Shown piece after piece: positions 39,070 through 51,243 of a stretch of 64,000 nt of DNA. The stretch spans positions 1 to 64,000 of the forward strand of contig UAVY01000008.1 in the NCBI GenBank assembly GCA_900446925.1, given 5' to 3'. The position numbers were made by a program, and so were the translations under genes. The stretch comes from Citrobacter koseri (lineage in GTDB: Bacteria; Pseudomonadota; Gammaproteobacteria; Enterobacterales; Enterobacteriaceae). The notes below the pieces were generated by a model. The model saw nothing but the letters and a program-made list of their open reading frames with translations. It was not told the origin of the DNA and did no database searches. Position 1 is the first letter of the stretch. The number at the start of each line of letters is the position of its first letter.

Positions 39070-39783
39070 ATGATTGTTTCACTGGATAACTTTTATCATT
39101 CTCACCTTTATTTTGTTCCTGCCCGAACCGAGAAAGAGAAACTCGTCGGACTGGAGATTGTTGCAAACTTTGTCACTGAAGACGGTAATGTCCGTATGCC
39201 GACGGAGCTGGTCATGCCGCGCCTGTCAGCAGAAGAACAGCGTTGTCTGTTCGAAGAAAAACTCGCATTGCTGGAAACGTGCCAACATTTTTTTATTCAA
39301 CATAAACTTATTGCCTGGATTAATTTAACGCCAGCCGTCGTCGCATCATTATTATCAGACGGCGAGTTTGTATCCCATGTAAGGCGCTTTCCATTTTTTG
39401 GAACTGATGATTAATGAGAATTATCCTGAATTAAGTCTTGGGAAAGAGAATCAAATTCTGGCTGAGTTAGCCGGACGATTTCCCTCATCCTTGCCAATTT
39501 CGGCGCTGGCGATACATCGATAAAAGCGATCTTTGATGGTCTCTTCAAACGCGTCGCGCTGGATAAAAACTTTGTCCAGCAAAGATCCGCAAGTCTTTCT
39601 TTTGAACCCTTTATGCAGGCTATTATTTCGCAGATATCACCGTGCTGTGATTCGGTAATGATTGCGGGTATTGATACTGAAGAGATGCTGGCGCGGATAT
39701 CATCAATGGGATTTAGCGCGCTGCAAGGATGTTTATGGCCTGCCGTGCCAGCGAGCCAGGTTACGACGCTGGTTCAGGGATAA
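39070..39783 (+). CDS. ydiV: YdiV, EAL-like anti-FlhDC factor
   Basis: A degenerate EAL-domain protein (237 residues) that in Salmonella binds FlhD and represses flagellar genes in poor nutrients, without c-di-GMP activity. It reads MIVSLDNFYHSHLYFVPAR, then PTELVMPRLSAEEQ and KLALLETCQHFFIQHKLIAW. The EAL triad is not intact. A +1 near 39397 and a -1 near 39486 cancel. By eye it differs from the Typhimurium protein in roughly a third of N-terminal positions, more than its neighbours do. Confidence 0.9.
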
Positions 39784-39844
39784 CCTTTTTATTTGCTGGT
39801 GTTTAAGCGGGTATTAACCGTCTACACTACAGGCAGGAGGCTCT

Positions 39845-41296
<1,452 letters not shown>

Positions 41297-41299
41297 TTG

Positions 41300-41482
41300 C
41301 TACTTGGTCAACAGCAACTTACCTGCCTGCGTCTTGCGCAGCAGGTATTCCTGGCCGTCATGATCGATGATGACTTTGCCTTCAGGGCCTAACAATGTCT
41401 GGCTGCTGATACGCCGCTCGGCAGCAGGGGAAGGGGGCATGCTGTCTCTTTCCTTAAAATGAAGTAACTCAATGTCGTCCAT
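41300..41482 (-). CDS. hemP: Hemin uptake protein HemP family (YdiE)
   Basis: A 60-residue HemP-family protein, [14 protein letters not shown] at the start, with the conserved [20 protein letters not shown] and [13 protein letters not shown]. It is thought to help iron/heme uptake. A Fur-like site lies about 40 bp upstream. Intact, and convergent with selO with a gap of 3 bp. Confidence 0.93.
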   Translation of the reverse strand: MDDIELLHFKERDSMPPSPAAERRISSQTLLGPEGKVIIDHDGQEYLLRKTQAGKLLLTK

Positions 41483-41520
41483 AATGTGGCATATCGCTAA
41501 TTAATAATAATCAGTTTAAC

Positions 41521-41539
41521 AATGATTATTATTATCAAT
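41521..41539. promoter_or_regulatory. Fur box upstream of hemP
   Basis: AATGATTATTATTATCAAT matches the Fur consensus GATAATGATAATCATTATC in most positions and sits 39 bp before the hemP start. Iron repression of hemP/ydiE is established. Confidence 0.75.
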
Positions 41540-41645
41540 ATTGTGTATGGCGACAGCAAGTGTTAATTCTGGTAGCAAATCAGGCGAGTGGGGAATGCGT
41601 GGAGGGGAAAGAAGCGCGCCCATCCCCGCGAGGATGGGCATGATG

Positions 41646-42692
41646 TCAAAAACGGCTATCAACCGCTGAGGCAAGTTTTTCTAACAGTAATTCAGTATCT
41701 TCCCAGTTCAGGCAAGGGTCGGTAATGGACTGACCGTACACCAGCGGCTGACCGCTGACGATTTTCTGCGTACCTTCACGCAGGAAACTTTCGGCCATGA
41801 TCCCGGCAATTGCGGTAGAACCGTTACGGATTTGCTGGCAGATATCATCACAAACCTCTAACTGGCGGCGATGCTGCTTCTGGCAGTTACCGTGGCTGAA
41901 GTCCACCACCAGGTGTTCCGGCAGACCAAACTCATGCAGCGTATCGCAGGCGGCAGCGATGTCTTCCGCGTGGTAATTCGGTTTTTTACCGCCGCGCATG
42001 ATGATATGGCCGTACGGGTTCCCGCTGGTCTGATAAATCGTCATCTGGCCTGTTTTATCCGGCGAGAGGAACATATGGCTGGCGCGCGACGCGCGAATCG
42101 CATCAACGGCGATGCGCGTGTTGCCATCTGTCCCGTTTTTAAACCCAACCGGGCAGGAGAGCGCGGAAGCCATTTCACGGTGAATCTGGCTTTCCGTCGT
42201 GCGCGCGCCAATGGCGCCCCAACTGATCAAATCGGCAATAAACTGGCCGGTGACCATGTCGAGAAATTCGGTGGCGGTGGGGACACCCAACTCATTGACC
42301 TGCAACAGCAGCTTGCGCGCCAGTTCGAGGCCATGATTTACGCGGTAACTGCCATTTAAATCGGGATCGGAGATGAGGCCTTTCCAGCCCACAACCGTGC
42401 GCGGTTTTTCAAAATAGGTGCGCATAACGATTTCCAGACGCGCCTGATGCGTGTTACGCAACGTTTGCAAGCGCGTTGCGTATTCCATCGCAGCGTCCAG
42501 ATCGTGAATCGAGCAGGGGCCGATGATCACCAGCAGGCGGCGATCTTCACCATTTAATATTTTTTCAATCCGGCGTCGGGAGTCAGTAACGTGGCTGGCG
42601 ACGGAGGATGATACAGGATGACGTAGCGCTAGCTCAGCAGGGGTGACCAGGCTGTCAATACGCGCGGTACGCAGTTCGTCGGTTCTGTTCAT
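41646..42692 (-). CDS. aroH: DAHP synthase, tryptophan-sensitive
   Basis: 3-Deoxy-D-arabino-heptulosonate-7-phosphate synthase, the first shikimate-pathway enzyme; 348 residues, intact. Signatures include GPCSIHDLDAAMEYA, RTYFEKPRTVVGWKG, and VDFSHGNCQKQ. It is the Trp-inhibited isozyme by synteny with ppsR-ppsA and by the TrpR-like operator upstream; the sequence alone would also fit aroF/aroG. Confidence 0.93.
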   Translation of the reverse strand: MNRTDELRTARIDSLVTPAELALRHPVSSSVASHVTDSRRRIEKILNGEDRRLLVIIGPCSIHDLDAAMEYATRLQTLRNTHQARLEIVMRTYFEKPRTVVGWKGLISDPDLNGSYRVNHGLELARKLLLQVNELGVPTATEFLDMVTGQFIADLISWGAIGARTTESQIHREMASALSCPVGFKNGTDGNTRIAVDAIRASRASHMFLSPDKTGQMTIYQTSGNPYGHIIMRGGKKPNYHAEDIAAACDTLHEFGLPEHLVVDFSHGNCQKQHRRQLEVCDDICQQIRNGSTAIAGIMAESFLREGTQKIVSGQPLVYGQSITDPCLNWEDTELLLEKLASAVDSRF

Positions 42693-42846
42693 TACAAGTC
42701 TCAGAAATTTGTTGCTTCAACGGCAGGACTACCGGGAAGTGATGGGCATCACAATAACACACTTCAACCTTCACCTGCTGATTTCAAATGCGAGGCGTTT
42801 CACACCTCGCAAGCAGAGCGGCATGATAGCAAAAAAATGAACTCTC

Positions 42847-42864
42847 GCACTAGTTTGTTAGTAC
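42847..42864. promoter_or_regulatory. TrpR operator of aroH
   Basis: GCACTAGTTTGTTAGTAC, a palindrome of the trp operator type (core ACTAGT and TTAGTAC). It lies about 155 bp before aroH and overlaps the last codons of ppsR. TrpR repression of aroH is known in E. coli. Confidence 0.72.
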
Positions 42865-43691
42865 ATTCGACGATTCAGCCCCATGATGTCGAGAATCTTG
42901 GTGGCAATTTCTTCTACCGAATAGTTAGTACTGTTCAGGCAAGGGATCTGATTTTTACGATAGAGCGCTTCAACTTCCGCAACCTCCATCCGGCACTGGC
43001 GTAGCGATGCGTAGCGGCTGTTTTCACGGCGTTCCTCGCGGATTGCCGCCAGACGTTCCGGGTCAATGGTCAGGCCAAAAAGCTTATGCTGTAGCGGTTT
43101 AAGCGACGTGGGCAACACCAGGTTATCCATATCGTCAGCAATAAAGGGGTAGTTCGCCGCCCGGATGCCAAACTGCATCGCCAGATAGAGGCTGGTCGGC
43201 GTTTTTCCGCAGCGTGAAACCCCCAGCAGGATCACCTGCGCCTGATCCAGATTGCGCAAGGAGATCCCATCGTCGTGCGCAAGGGTATAGTCGATTGCCG
43301 CGATACGCGCGTCATACTTGTTGAGGTTCCCGGGGTTAAGCCCGTGGGTGCGATGCGCGATTGGCGTTGGGTCGAGCTTCATTTCCTGCTGTAGCGGCGC
43401 CACCAGCGCCTGCACGATGTCCTGACAGAACCCTTCGCTTTGTAAGATGATGGCGCGAATTTCCGGCAGAACAATCGAATAGAACACCAGCGGACGCACG
43501 CCGGTTTGCTGATAAATCGCGTCGATCTGATCTTTCACGGCTCTGGCGCGACTCTCGTTTTCAACGAACGGCAGCGTAATGCTGCTGATGGTCACAGGGA
43601 ATTGCGACATCACCGCGTGACCCAAAACCTCGGCGGTGATGGCCGTACCATCGGAAATATAAAAAACATGGCGATCAACAACATTATCCAT
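42858..43691 (-). CDS. ppsR: PEP synthetase regulatory protein (kinase/phosphorylase)
   Basis: A DUF299-family bifunctional protein that inactivates PEP synthase by ADP-dependent phosphorylation and reactivates it by phosphorolysis; 277 residues, intact. The P-loop-like motif is [17 protein letters not shown]. The start [15 protein letters not shown] at 43691 is chosen over an upstream ATG at 43712. Divergent from its target ppsA. Confidence 0.96.
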   Translation of the reverse strand: MDNVVDRHVFYISDGTAITAEVLGHAVMSQFPVTISSITLPFVENESRARAVKDQIDAIYQQTGVRPLVFYSIVLPEIRAIILQSEGFCQDIVQALVAPLQQEMKLDPTPIAHRTHGLNPGNLNKYDARIAAIDYTLAHDDGISLRNLDQAQVILLGVSRCGKTPTSLYLAMQFGIRAANYPFIADDMDNLVLPTSLKPLQHKLFGLTIDPERLAAIREERRENSRYASLRQCRMEVAEVEALYRKNQIPCLNSTNYSVEEIATKILDIMGLNRRMY

Positions 43692-44026
43692 TTTGTTTAT
43701 CCTGAGGAGCAAACATAATTATCTGAAAGCATAAATTAAAATTTGCCAGAAGCGTATATCACGATGCTTATTTCATAAAATGAAACGCTATTTTTATATT
43801 AAGTGAAAAGTGCATTTCATTTTTCGGAACTTATGTTTATACCGACAGTTTTTGGGGAGATCGCCCGTCGCCCGTGGGTTTGCGCAAATGCGTAAACAAT
43901 CTGAAAAAATAAAAAATAAATCTGCTTGAACGATTCACCGTTTTTTTCAGGGGTTTAAATATGCAAAGATAAATACGCAATAATGTAGTTTCTAAACTCG
44001 TTCATTTATCACAAAAGGATTGTTCG
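43692..44026. other. ppsR/ppsA divergent promoter region
   Basis: A 335-bp AT-rich spacer with both promoters. The only site I can name is the Cra operator at 43924-43939. No ORF. Confidence 0.6.
43924..43939. promoter_or_regulatory. Cra (FruR) operator of ppsA
   Basis: GCTTGAACGATTCACC; its complement GGTGAATCGTTCAAGC equals the E. coli ppsA Cra site as I recall it. Cra activates ppsA during gluconeogenesis. Confidence 0.82.
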
Positions 44027-46408
44027 ATGTCCAACAATGGCTCGTCACCGCTGGTGCTTTGGTATAACCAACTCGGCATGAATGATGTAGACAGAGTTGG
44101 GGGCAAAAATGCCTCCCTGGGTGAAATGATTACTAACCTTTCCGGTATGGGTGTTTCCGTACCGAATGGTTTTGCAACGACCGCCGATGCGTTTAACCAG
44201 TTTCTGGATCAAAGCGGCGTAAACCAGCGTATTTATGAACTGCTGGATCAAACGGATATTGACGATGTCACCGCGCTGGCGAAGGCCGGCGCGCAGATCC
44301 GCCAGTGGATTATCGACACTCCTTTCCAGCCAGAGCTGGAAAACGCTATTCGCGATGCCTATGCACAGCTCTCTGCGGATGATGCGCAGGCGTCTTTCGC
44401 CGTGCGCTCGTCCGCAACGGCTGAAGATATGCCGGATGCCTCTTTCGCCGGCCAGCAGGAAACCTTCCTCAACGTGCAGGGTTTCGATGCGGTGCTGGTG
44501 GCGGTGAAACATGTTTTTGCCTCGCTGTTTAATGACCGCGCTATCTCTTATCGCGTTCACCAGGGGTATGACCATCGCGGCGTCGCGCTCTCCGCTGGCG
44601 TACAGCGGATGGTGCGCTCCGACCTGGCTTCGTCCGGGGTTATGTTCTCTATTGATACCGAGTCCGGTTTCGATCAGGTGGTGTTTATCACTTCAGCCTG
44701 GGGTCTGGGCGAGATGGTAGTGCAGGGCGCAGTCAACCCGGATGAATTCTACGTGCATAAACCGACGCTGGCGGCGAATCGCCCGGCGATCGTTCGTCGC
44801 ACGATGGGGTCGAAAAAAATCCGAATGGTTTACGCGCCAACCCAGGGAGCACGGCAAGCAGGTCAAAATTGAAGATGTGCCGCAGGAACAGCGCGACATC
44901 TTTTCGCTGACCAACGAAGAAGTGCAGGAACTGGCGAAACAGGCCGTACAGATTGAGAAACACTACGGTCGCCCGATGGATATCGAATGGGCGAAAGACG
45001 GTCATACCGGCAAACTGTTTATTGTACAGGCTCGCCCGGAAACCGTCCGTTCTCGTGGTCAGGTAATGGAGCGCTACACGCTGCATGCGCAGGGAAAGTG
45101 GTCGCGGAAGGCCGCGCCATCGGACATCGCATTGGCGCGGGGGCGGTTAAAGTCATCCACGACATTAGCGAAATGAACCGTATCCAGCCTGGCGACGTGC
45201 TGGTGACTGACATGACCGACCCGGACTGGGAACCGATCATGAAGAAAGCGGCGGCCATCGTGACCAACCGTGGCGGTCGTACCTGCCACGCGGCCATTAT
45301 TGCCCGTGAGCTGGGGATTCCGGCGGTTGTCGGCTGCGGCGGACGCGACGGAACGCATGAAGGATGATGAAAACGTCACCGTTTCTTGCGCCGAAGGCGA
45401 TACCGGCTATGTCTATGCTGACCTGCTTGACTTCAGCGTCAAAAGTTCAAGCGTGGACACCATGCCCGATCTGCCGTTGAAAGTCATGATGAACGTCGGT
45501 AACCCGGATCGCGCCTTTGACTTCGCCTGCCTGCCGAATGAAGGCGTTGGCCTGGCGCGTCTCGAATTTATTATCAACCGAATGATTGGCGTGCATCCTC
45601 GCGCACTGCTGGAATTTGATGACCAGGACGCGAAACTGCAAAACGAAATCCGCCGAGATGATGAAAGGCTTCGATTCACCGCGTGAGTTCTATGTTGGTC
45701 GTCTGACAGAGGGCATTGCGACGCTGGGTGCGGCATTTTATCCGAAACGCGTTATCGTGCGTCTGTCGGATTTCAAATCGAACGAATACGCCAACCTGGT
45801 GGGCGGCGAGCGTTACGAACCCGATGAAGAGAACCCGATGCTGGGCTTCCGTGGCGCCGGTCGCTATGTCTCCGACAGTTTCCGTGATTGCTTCGCGCTG
45901 GAATGTGAAGCGGTGAAACGCGTGCGCAACGATATGGGACTGACCAACGTGGAGATCATGATCCCGTTCGTACGTACCGTTGAGCAGGCGAAAGCGGTAG
46001 TTGACGAGCTGGCGCGTCAGGGGCTGAAGCGGGGTGAGAACGGCTGAAGATCATCATGATGTGTGAGATTCCGTCCAACGCCCTGTTTGGCTGAACAATT
46101 CCTGGAGCACTTTGACGGCTTCTCGATTGGTTCTAACGACCATGACGCAGCTGGCGCTGGGTCTGGATCGCGACTCCGGCGTGGTTTCTGAACTGTTCGA
46201 TGAGCGCAATGAGGCGGTGAAAGCGCTGCTGTCGATGGCGATCCGCGCGGCGAAGAAACAAGGCAAGTATGTTGGCATCTGTGGTCAGGGGCCGTCCGAT
46301 CACGAGGACTTCGCCGCCTGGCTGATGGAAGAGGGAATCGACAGCCTGTCGCTGAACCCGGACACCGTCGTACAGACCTGGTTGAGTCTGGCTGAACTGA
46401 AAAAATAA
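44027..46408 (+). CDS. ppsA: Phosphoenolpyruvate synthase
   Basis: Makes PEP from pyruvate and ATP for gluconeogenesis; about 792 residues after repair. The N-terminal ATP-grasp domain ([12 protein letters not shown]), the phosphohistidine domain ([23 protein letters not shown]) and the C-terminal PEP-binding barrel ([26 protein letters not shown]) are all there. Seven indels: +1 near 44848, -1 near 45098, +1 near 45336, +1 near 45655, -1 near 46047, +1 near 46089, +1 near 46140. The catalytic His is in the TCHA motif. A terminator follows. Confidence 0.96.
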
Positions 46409-46433
46409 GCGTCAGCGGCTGATTCTAATCCGC

Positions 46434-46468
46434 AACGGCTCCCGTAAAAAGGAGCCGTTTTTTTTTGC
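46434..46468 (+). terminator. ppsA terminator
   Basis: ACGGCTCC-CGTAAAAA-GGAGCCGT stem-loop followed by nine T. Confidence 0.9.
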
Positions 46469-46552
46469 GATGCGCGCTATCCCACCCGACGTCATGCGTG
46501 GGCATATCAGAATTGTTGGCGGTGGAGAAAAGGTGTGTGAGGGCAGGCACTT

Positions 46553-46658
46553 AAAAAAAGGCCCTTCGTGGGAGAAGGGCAAAGACTACACACAGCAATT
46601 CGTTGTTTCACTCAGGGGATTTCCATGCTTATAAATCAAGGCGTTGATTTATAACCGT
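46553..46658 (-). ncRNA. rprA: RprA, small RNA activator of rpoS
   Basis: On the minus strand the RNA starts ACGGTTATAAATCAA, continues through CCCCTGAGTGAAACAACGAA and TTGCTGTGTGTAGTC, and ends in a GCCCTTCTCCCACGAAGGGC terminator with seven T. This matches E. coli RprA with few changes. It is controlled by the Rcs phosphorelay and pairs with the rpoS leader with Hfq. As in E. coli it lies downstream of ydiK on the same strand. Confidence 0.93.
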
Positions 46659-46849
46659 GCCCTAATAGTAGGCGTGGAGATTTTTTGCGTCGATCAGATT
46701 CGTCCCAATAGTTTAAAAACTATGAAGAATTTGCGACGTAAATGAATTACGTAAGGAAGATTACGCCATAAGGCAGGTTGGTCAGGATGCTAATTGATGA
46801 GCAATGCTAAAGTATCGGCCGACCGAATGCGTCGATCGGCCGATGGGGT

Positions 46850-47972
46850 TTATTTATGGCTGTCCTCAATCTCCCCCAGTTCTTCGAGGAGTTCGTCAGG
46901 GTCGTTTCCCGGCGCGGGGCACTTCATGCACCCATGCGGAGAAACAGACGCCAGGAAACCGCCAGCAATACCGGACCGATAAACAGACCGATCATTCCAA
47001 AGGCAATCAGCCCGCCGATAACGCCAGAGAGAATCAGGATCAGCGGCAGATCTGCGCCCATACGAATCAATACCGGGCGAATCACGTTATCCAGCGTACC
47101 GACCACGCAGCTCCACACCAAGCAGCACCGTGCCCCCAGGTCGTATCGCCCGTCCAGTACAGCCAAATGATTGCCGGGATTAACACCGGTAACGGCCCCA
47201 GTTGTACCAGGCAGGAGAGGATCATGACGACCGTCAGCAGCGTTGCGTAAGGCACGCCGGAAATGGCGAGGCCAATCCCGCCGGAGAATTGCCTGAACCA
47301 GCGCGGTGACAACCACACCCAATGCAACGGCGCGGATGGCCTGGGCCGCCAGCAGCACGGCGGCATCGCCGCGTTTCGCGGCCAGACGACTGGCGAAGTG
47401 GCGGATGCCCAATGCCACCTGTTCGCCGCGCCAGTACAGCAGGGGCGCTGAACAGCAGCATCAGACCACAGTGGCATCATAAAGCTGACCGATATGCGCG
47501 GCCTGACCCACAAAACCAGGTCGTGGTGGTGCCAATATAAGGACGCACTTTCGCCATGATCGCCGTGCCGCCCATATCCAGCAGGTTGTGCCACCCGGCA
47601 TACAATTTGGCGCCAATCAGCGGAATACCTGTTTAACCAGGCCAGGTCGGGCAACGTCATGTCGCCGGCGGTGACGGCGTGGATGAGCGGGCCGCTACCA
47701 TCCACGATGCTGTTGACCAGCAGGGCGATGGGAATAATGAACAGCAGAACCAACAACAGCGTCATAACCAGAACGGCCAGAGAACGGCGGCCCCAGAGTA
47801 TTTTCTGTAAACGTAATAAAACGGGCCAGGTCGCAATAACGATCGTTCCCGCCCATGCAAAACCAAGGACAAAGGGACGCACAATCCACAAGCAGGCCAC
47901 GATCATGATGGCTAAAAACAGCACCGACAGCAGCACTTGCGCGATATCCCTGGGCTGACGAAGATTTACCAT
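46850..47972 (-). CDS. ydiK: YdiK, AI-2E-family transporter-like membrane protein
   Basis: An inner-membrane protein of the AI-2 exporter (TqsA/PerM-like) family, about 370 residues. It starts MVNLRQPRDIAQVLLSVLF and has hydrophobic helices, then IIWLYWTGDTTWG and LILILSGVIGGLIAFGMIGL. Several indels scatter it over three frames: near 47635, repeated events at 47450-47560, near 47282 and 47118, and two near the 3' end (46935, 46917). The repaired C-terminus reads DPDELLEELGEIEDSHK. Function unproven. Confidence 0.9.
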
Positions 47973-48185
47973 AAATACCTTTTCACCTTTTCTGTGCGTC
48001 AGAACGTTGACGCGACGCGAACACGCGAACCTTACCCCATAATGATGAGCAATTTCAGCGGTTTTTAACAGGCGGATTCTGCCTGTAATTCTGCTGGGCG
48101 TGTAAGAAAAAAATGTGATACAACAAACAGAGCAACACGCCAAACGATTAAATTCACAATACAGACCGCAGGAAAGGTCACTATA

Positions 48186-51100
48186 ATGATTCCACAGATT
48201 TCTCAGGCACCTGGCGTCGTTCAGCTGGTGCTCAATTTTTTGCAGGCGCTGGAGCAGCAAGGGTTTACCGGCGATACGGCAACGAATTACGCCGATCGTC
48301 TGACAATGTCGACAGATAACAGTATCTATCAGCTTCTTCCTGATGCTGTGGTTTTCCCCGCGTTCAACGGCGGATGTGGCGCTTATCGCCCGTCTGGCGG
48401 CAGAGTCGCGCTTCGCCTCATTGATTTTTACCCCACGCGGCGGCGGCACCGGCACCAATGGTCAGGCGCTGAACCAGGGCATTATCGTTGATATGTCCCG
48501 CTATATGAGCCGCATTATTGAAATTAACCCGGAAGAGGGCTGGGTGCGGGTTGAAGCCGGGGTGATCAAAGATCAACTCAATCAGTATCTGAAGCCGTAT
48601 GGCTACTTCTTTGCCCCGGAGCTTTCGACCAGCAACCGTGCGACCCTCGGGGGCATGATCAATACCGATGCGTCCGGTCAGGGGTCGTTAGTTTACGGTA
48701 AGACATCCGATCATGTGCTGGGCGTTCGCGCGGTATTGCTGGGTGGCGATATTCTGGATACCCCAGGCAATGCCGGTCGAACTTGCGGAAACGCTCGGTA
48801 AAAGCAACACCGCGATCGGTCGCATCTATAACACCGTATACCAGCGTTGTCGGGAAAACCGACAGCTGATTATTGATAAGTTTCCCAGACTCAACCGCTT
48901 CTTAACGGGCTACGACTTACGCCATGTCTTTAACGATGAGATGACGGAGTTTGACTTAACGCGCGTGCTGACCGGTTCTGAAGGCACGCTGGCGTTTATC
49001 ACGGAAGCGCGTCTGGATATTACTCCGCTGCCTAAAGTTCGCCGTCTGGTGAACGTCAAATATGACTCTTTTGATTCCGCGTTGCGTAACGCGCCCTTTA
49101 TGGTCGAAGCGCGGGCGCTCTCGGTGGAAACCGTCGATTCTAAAGTGCTTAATCTGGCGCGGGAGGACATCGTCTGGCATTCCGTCAGTGAGCTGATTAC
49201 CGATGTGCCTGATAAAGAGATGCTGGGCCTGAACATCGTCGAGTTCGCCGGGGATGACGAAGCGGCTATTGATGCTCAGGTGAGCGCGTTGTGCCAGCGT
49301 CTGGATGAGCTGATTGCTCGCCAGGAAGCCGGGGTGATCGGCTGGCAGCTGTGCGCGGAGCTGGCGGGCGTGGAGCGTATCTATGCCATGCGGAAAAAAG
49401 CGGTTGGTCTGTTGGGTAATGCCAAAGGCGCGGCCAAACCGATTCCATTTGCGGAAGATACCTGCGTGCCGCCGGAGCATCTGGCCGACTATATTGCTGA
49501 ATTCCGCGCGCTGCTCGACGGTCATGGCTTAAGTTATGGCATGTTCGGGCATGTTGATGCCGGGGTGCTGCACGTCAGACCCGCGCTGGATATGTGCGAT
49601 CCGCAACAGGAAATTCTGATGAAGAGTCTTTCCGATGATGTGGTGGCGCTCACCGCGAAATATGGCGGTCTGCTGTGGGGCGAGCACGGTAAAGGTTTTC
49701 GCGCTGAATATAGCCCGGCGTTTTTTTGGCGAGCAGCTTTATGGCGAACTACGCAAAGTGAAGGCGGCGTTCGACCCGCAAAACCGCCTGAACCCCGGAA
49801 AAATTTGTCCGCCGGAAGGCATTGATGCGCCGATGATGAAGGTCGATGCGGTGAAACGCGGTACTTACGATCGGCAGATTCCACTGGCGGTGCGTCAGGT
49901 CTGGCGCGGGGCGATGGAGTGTAACGGCAATGGCCTGTGCTTCAACTTTGACGCCAAAAGTCCGATGTGCCCGTCAATGAAAATCAGCCTGAATCGCATT
50001 CACTCTCCCAAAGGGCGTGCGACGCTGGTGCGTGAATGGTTGCGCCTGCTGGCCGACCGTGGGTTGATCCGCTACAGCTGGAAAAAGATCTGCCGGAAAA
50101 ACGCGCCAGTCTGCGGACGTTAATTGCCCGTACCCGCAACAGCTGGCACGCTCGTAAAGGCGAATATGATTTCTCCCATGAGGTGAAGGAGGCGATGTCG
50201 GGTTGCTGGCGTGCAAAGCCTGCTCGACCACATGTCCGATTAAAATAGACGTGCCGGAGTTCCGCTCACGCTTCCTGGCGCTTTATCACACGCGCTACCT
50301 GCGTCCGCTGCGCGATCATATGGTGGCGACGGTCGAAAGCTATGCGCCATTAATGGCGCGGGCGCCGAAAACCTTTAACTTCTTTCTCAATCAGCCGTTG
50401 GTGCGAAACCTCGCGAAGAAACATATCGGCATGGTGGATTTGCCGCTACTTTCGACGCCGTCGCTGCAACAGCAAATGGTCGGGCACCGTTCCGCCAATA
50501 TGACGCTGGAACAGCTTGAACTCCTGAGCCAGGAGCAAAAAGAGCGTATGGTGCTGGTGGTGCAGGACCCGTTTACCAGTTACTACGATGCGCAGGTGGT
50601 GGCGGATTTTATCCGGCTGGTGGAAAAGCTCGGCATTCAGCCTGTATTGCTGCCGTTCTCGCCAAATGGCAAGGCCCAGCACATTAAAGGGTTCCTTAAC
50701 CGATTTGCGAAGACGGCGAAGAAAACGGCCGAATTTCTCAATCGGGTGGCGCAGTTGCGTATCCCGATGGTCGGTGTCGACCCGGCGCTGGTGCTTTGCT
50801 ATCGTGATGAATACAAACAAACCCTCGGCGAACAGCGTGGTGATTTCCACGTGCAGCTGGTGAATGAGTGGCTGCCGACGGTGCTGGCGTCCCGACAGCC
50901 TCTTGCCGTGAGCGGTGAGCCCTGGTATTTCTTTGGGCATTGTACCGAAGTGACGGCATTGCCTGGCGCACCGGCGCAGTGGGCGGCCATTTTTGCGCGC
51001 TTAGGGGCGAAGCTGGAGAGCGTCAGCGTAGGCTGCTGCGGCATGGCGGGTACTTACGGCCATGAAGTGAAAAATCATGAAAATTCGCTGGGGATCTATG

Positions 51101-51243
51101 CGCTGTCGTGGCAACAGGCGATGGCGCGACTGCCGCGCAATCGCTGCCTGGCGACCGGTTACTCTTGCCGCAGCCAGGTAAAACGCGTTGAAGGCACCGG
51201 GGTTCGCCATCCGTTACAGGCACTACTGGAGATTATTGGATGA
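48186..51243 (+). CDS. ydiJ: YdiJ, FAD-linked D-2-hydroxyglutarate dehydrogenase
   Basis: A large (about 1018 residues) flavoprotein with an N-terminal FAD-binding PCMH domain (TPRGGGTGTNGQALNQG), FAD-oxidase C domain (EHGKGFRAEYSPAFFG), a ferredoxin part with LACKACSTTCPIK and C-terminal CCG domains (GCCGMAGTYGHE). E. coli YdiJ oxidises D-2-hydroxyglutarate made as a by-product of SerA. Indels: +1 near 48358, +1 near 48773, +1 near 49727, -1 near 50062 and -1 near 50208. It overlaps menI by four bases. Confidence 0.94.

Larger units (their letters stand above)
46409..46849. other. ppsA-ydiK junction region
   Basis: A 441-bp region with the ppsA terminator, the rprA sRNA gene on the minus strand and an AT-rich upstream region for rprA. 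In E. coli and Typhimurium a block of about a dozen genes (ydiL to fadK, including aroD and ydiB) lies between rprA and ppsA; none of it is here. A palindrome CGGCCGA...TCGGCCG sits at about 46816-46843, just before the end of ydiK. Confidence 0.75.

Noticed and set aside
47082..48458. A 458-codon minus-strand frame that seems to be one long protein
   Set aside because: It joins upstream non-coding DNA, the ydiK N-terminus and out-of-frame ydiK sequence through indels; only the MVNLRQPRD start onward is real.
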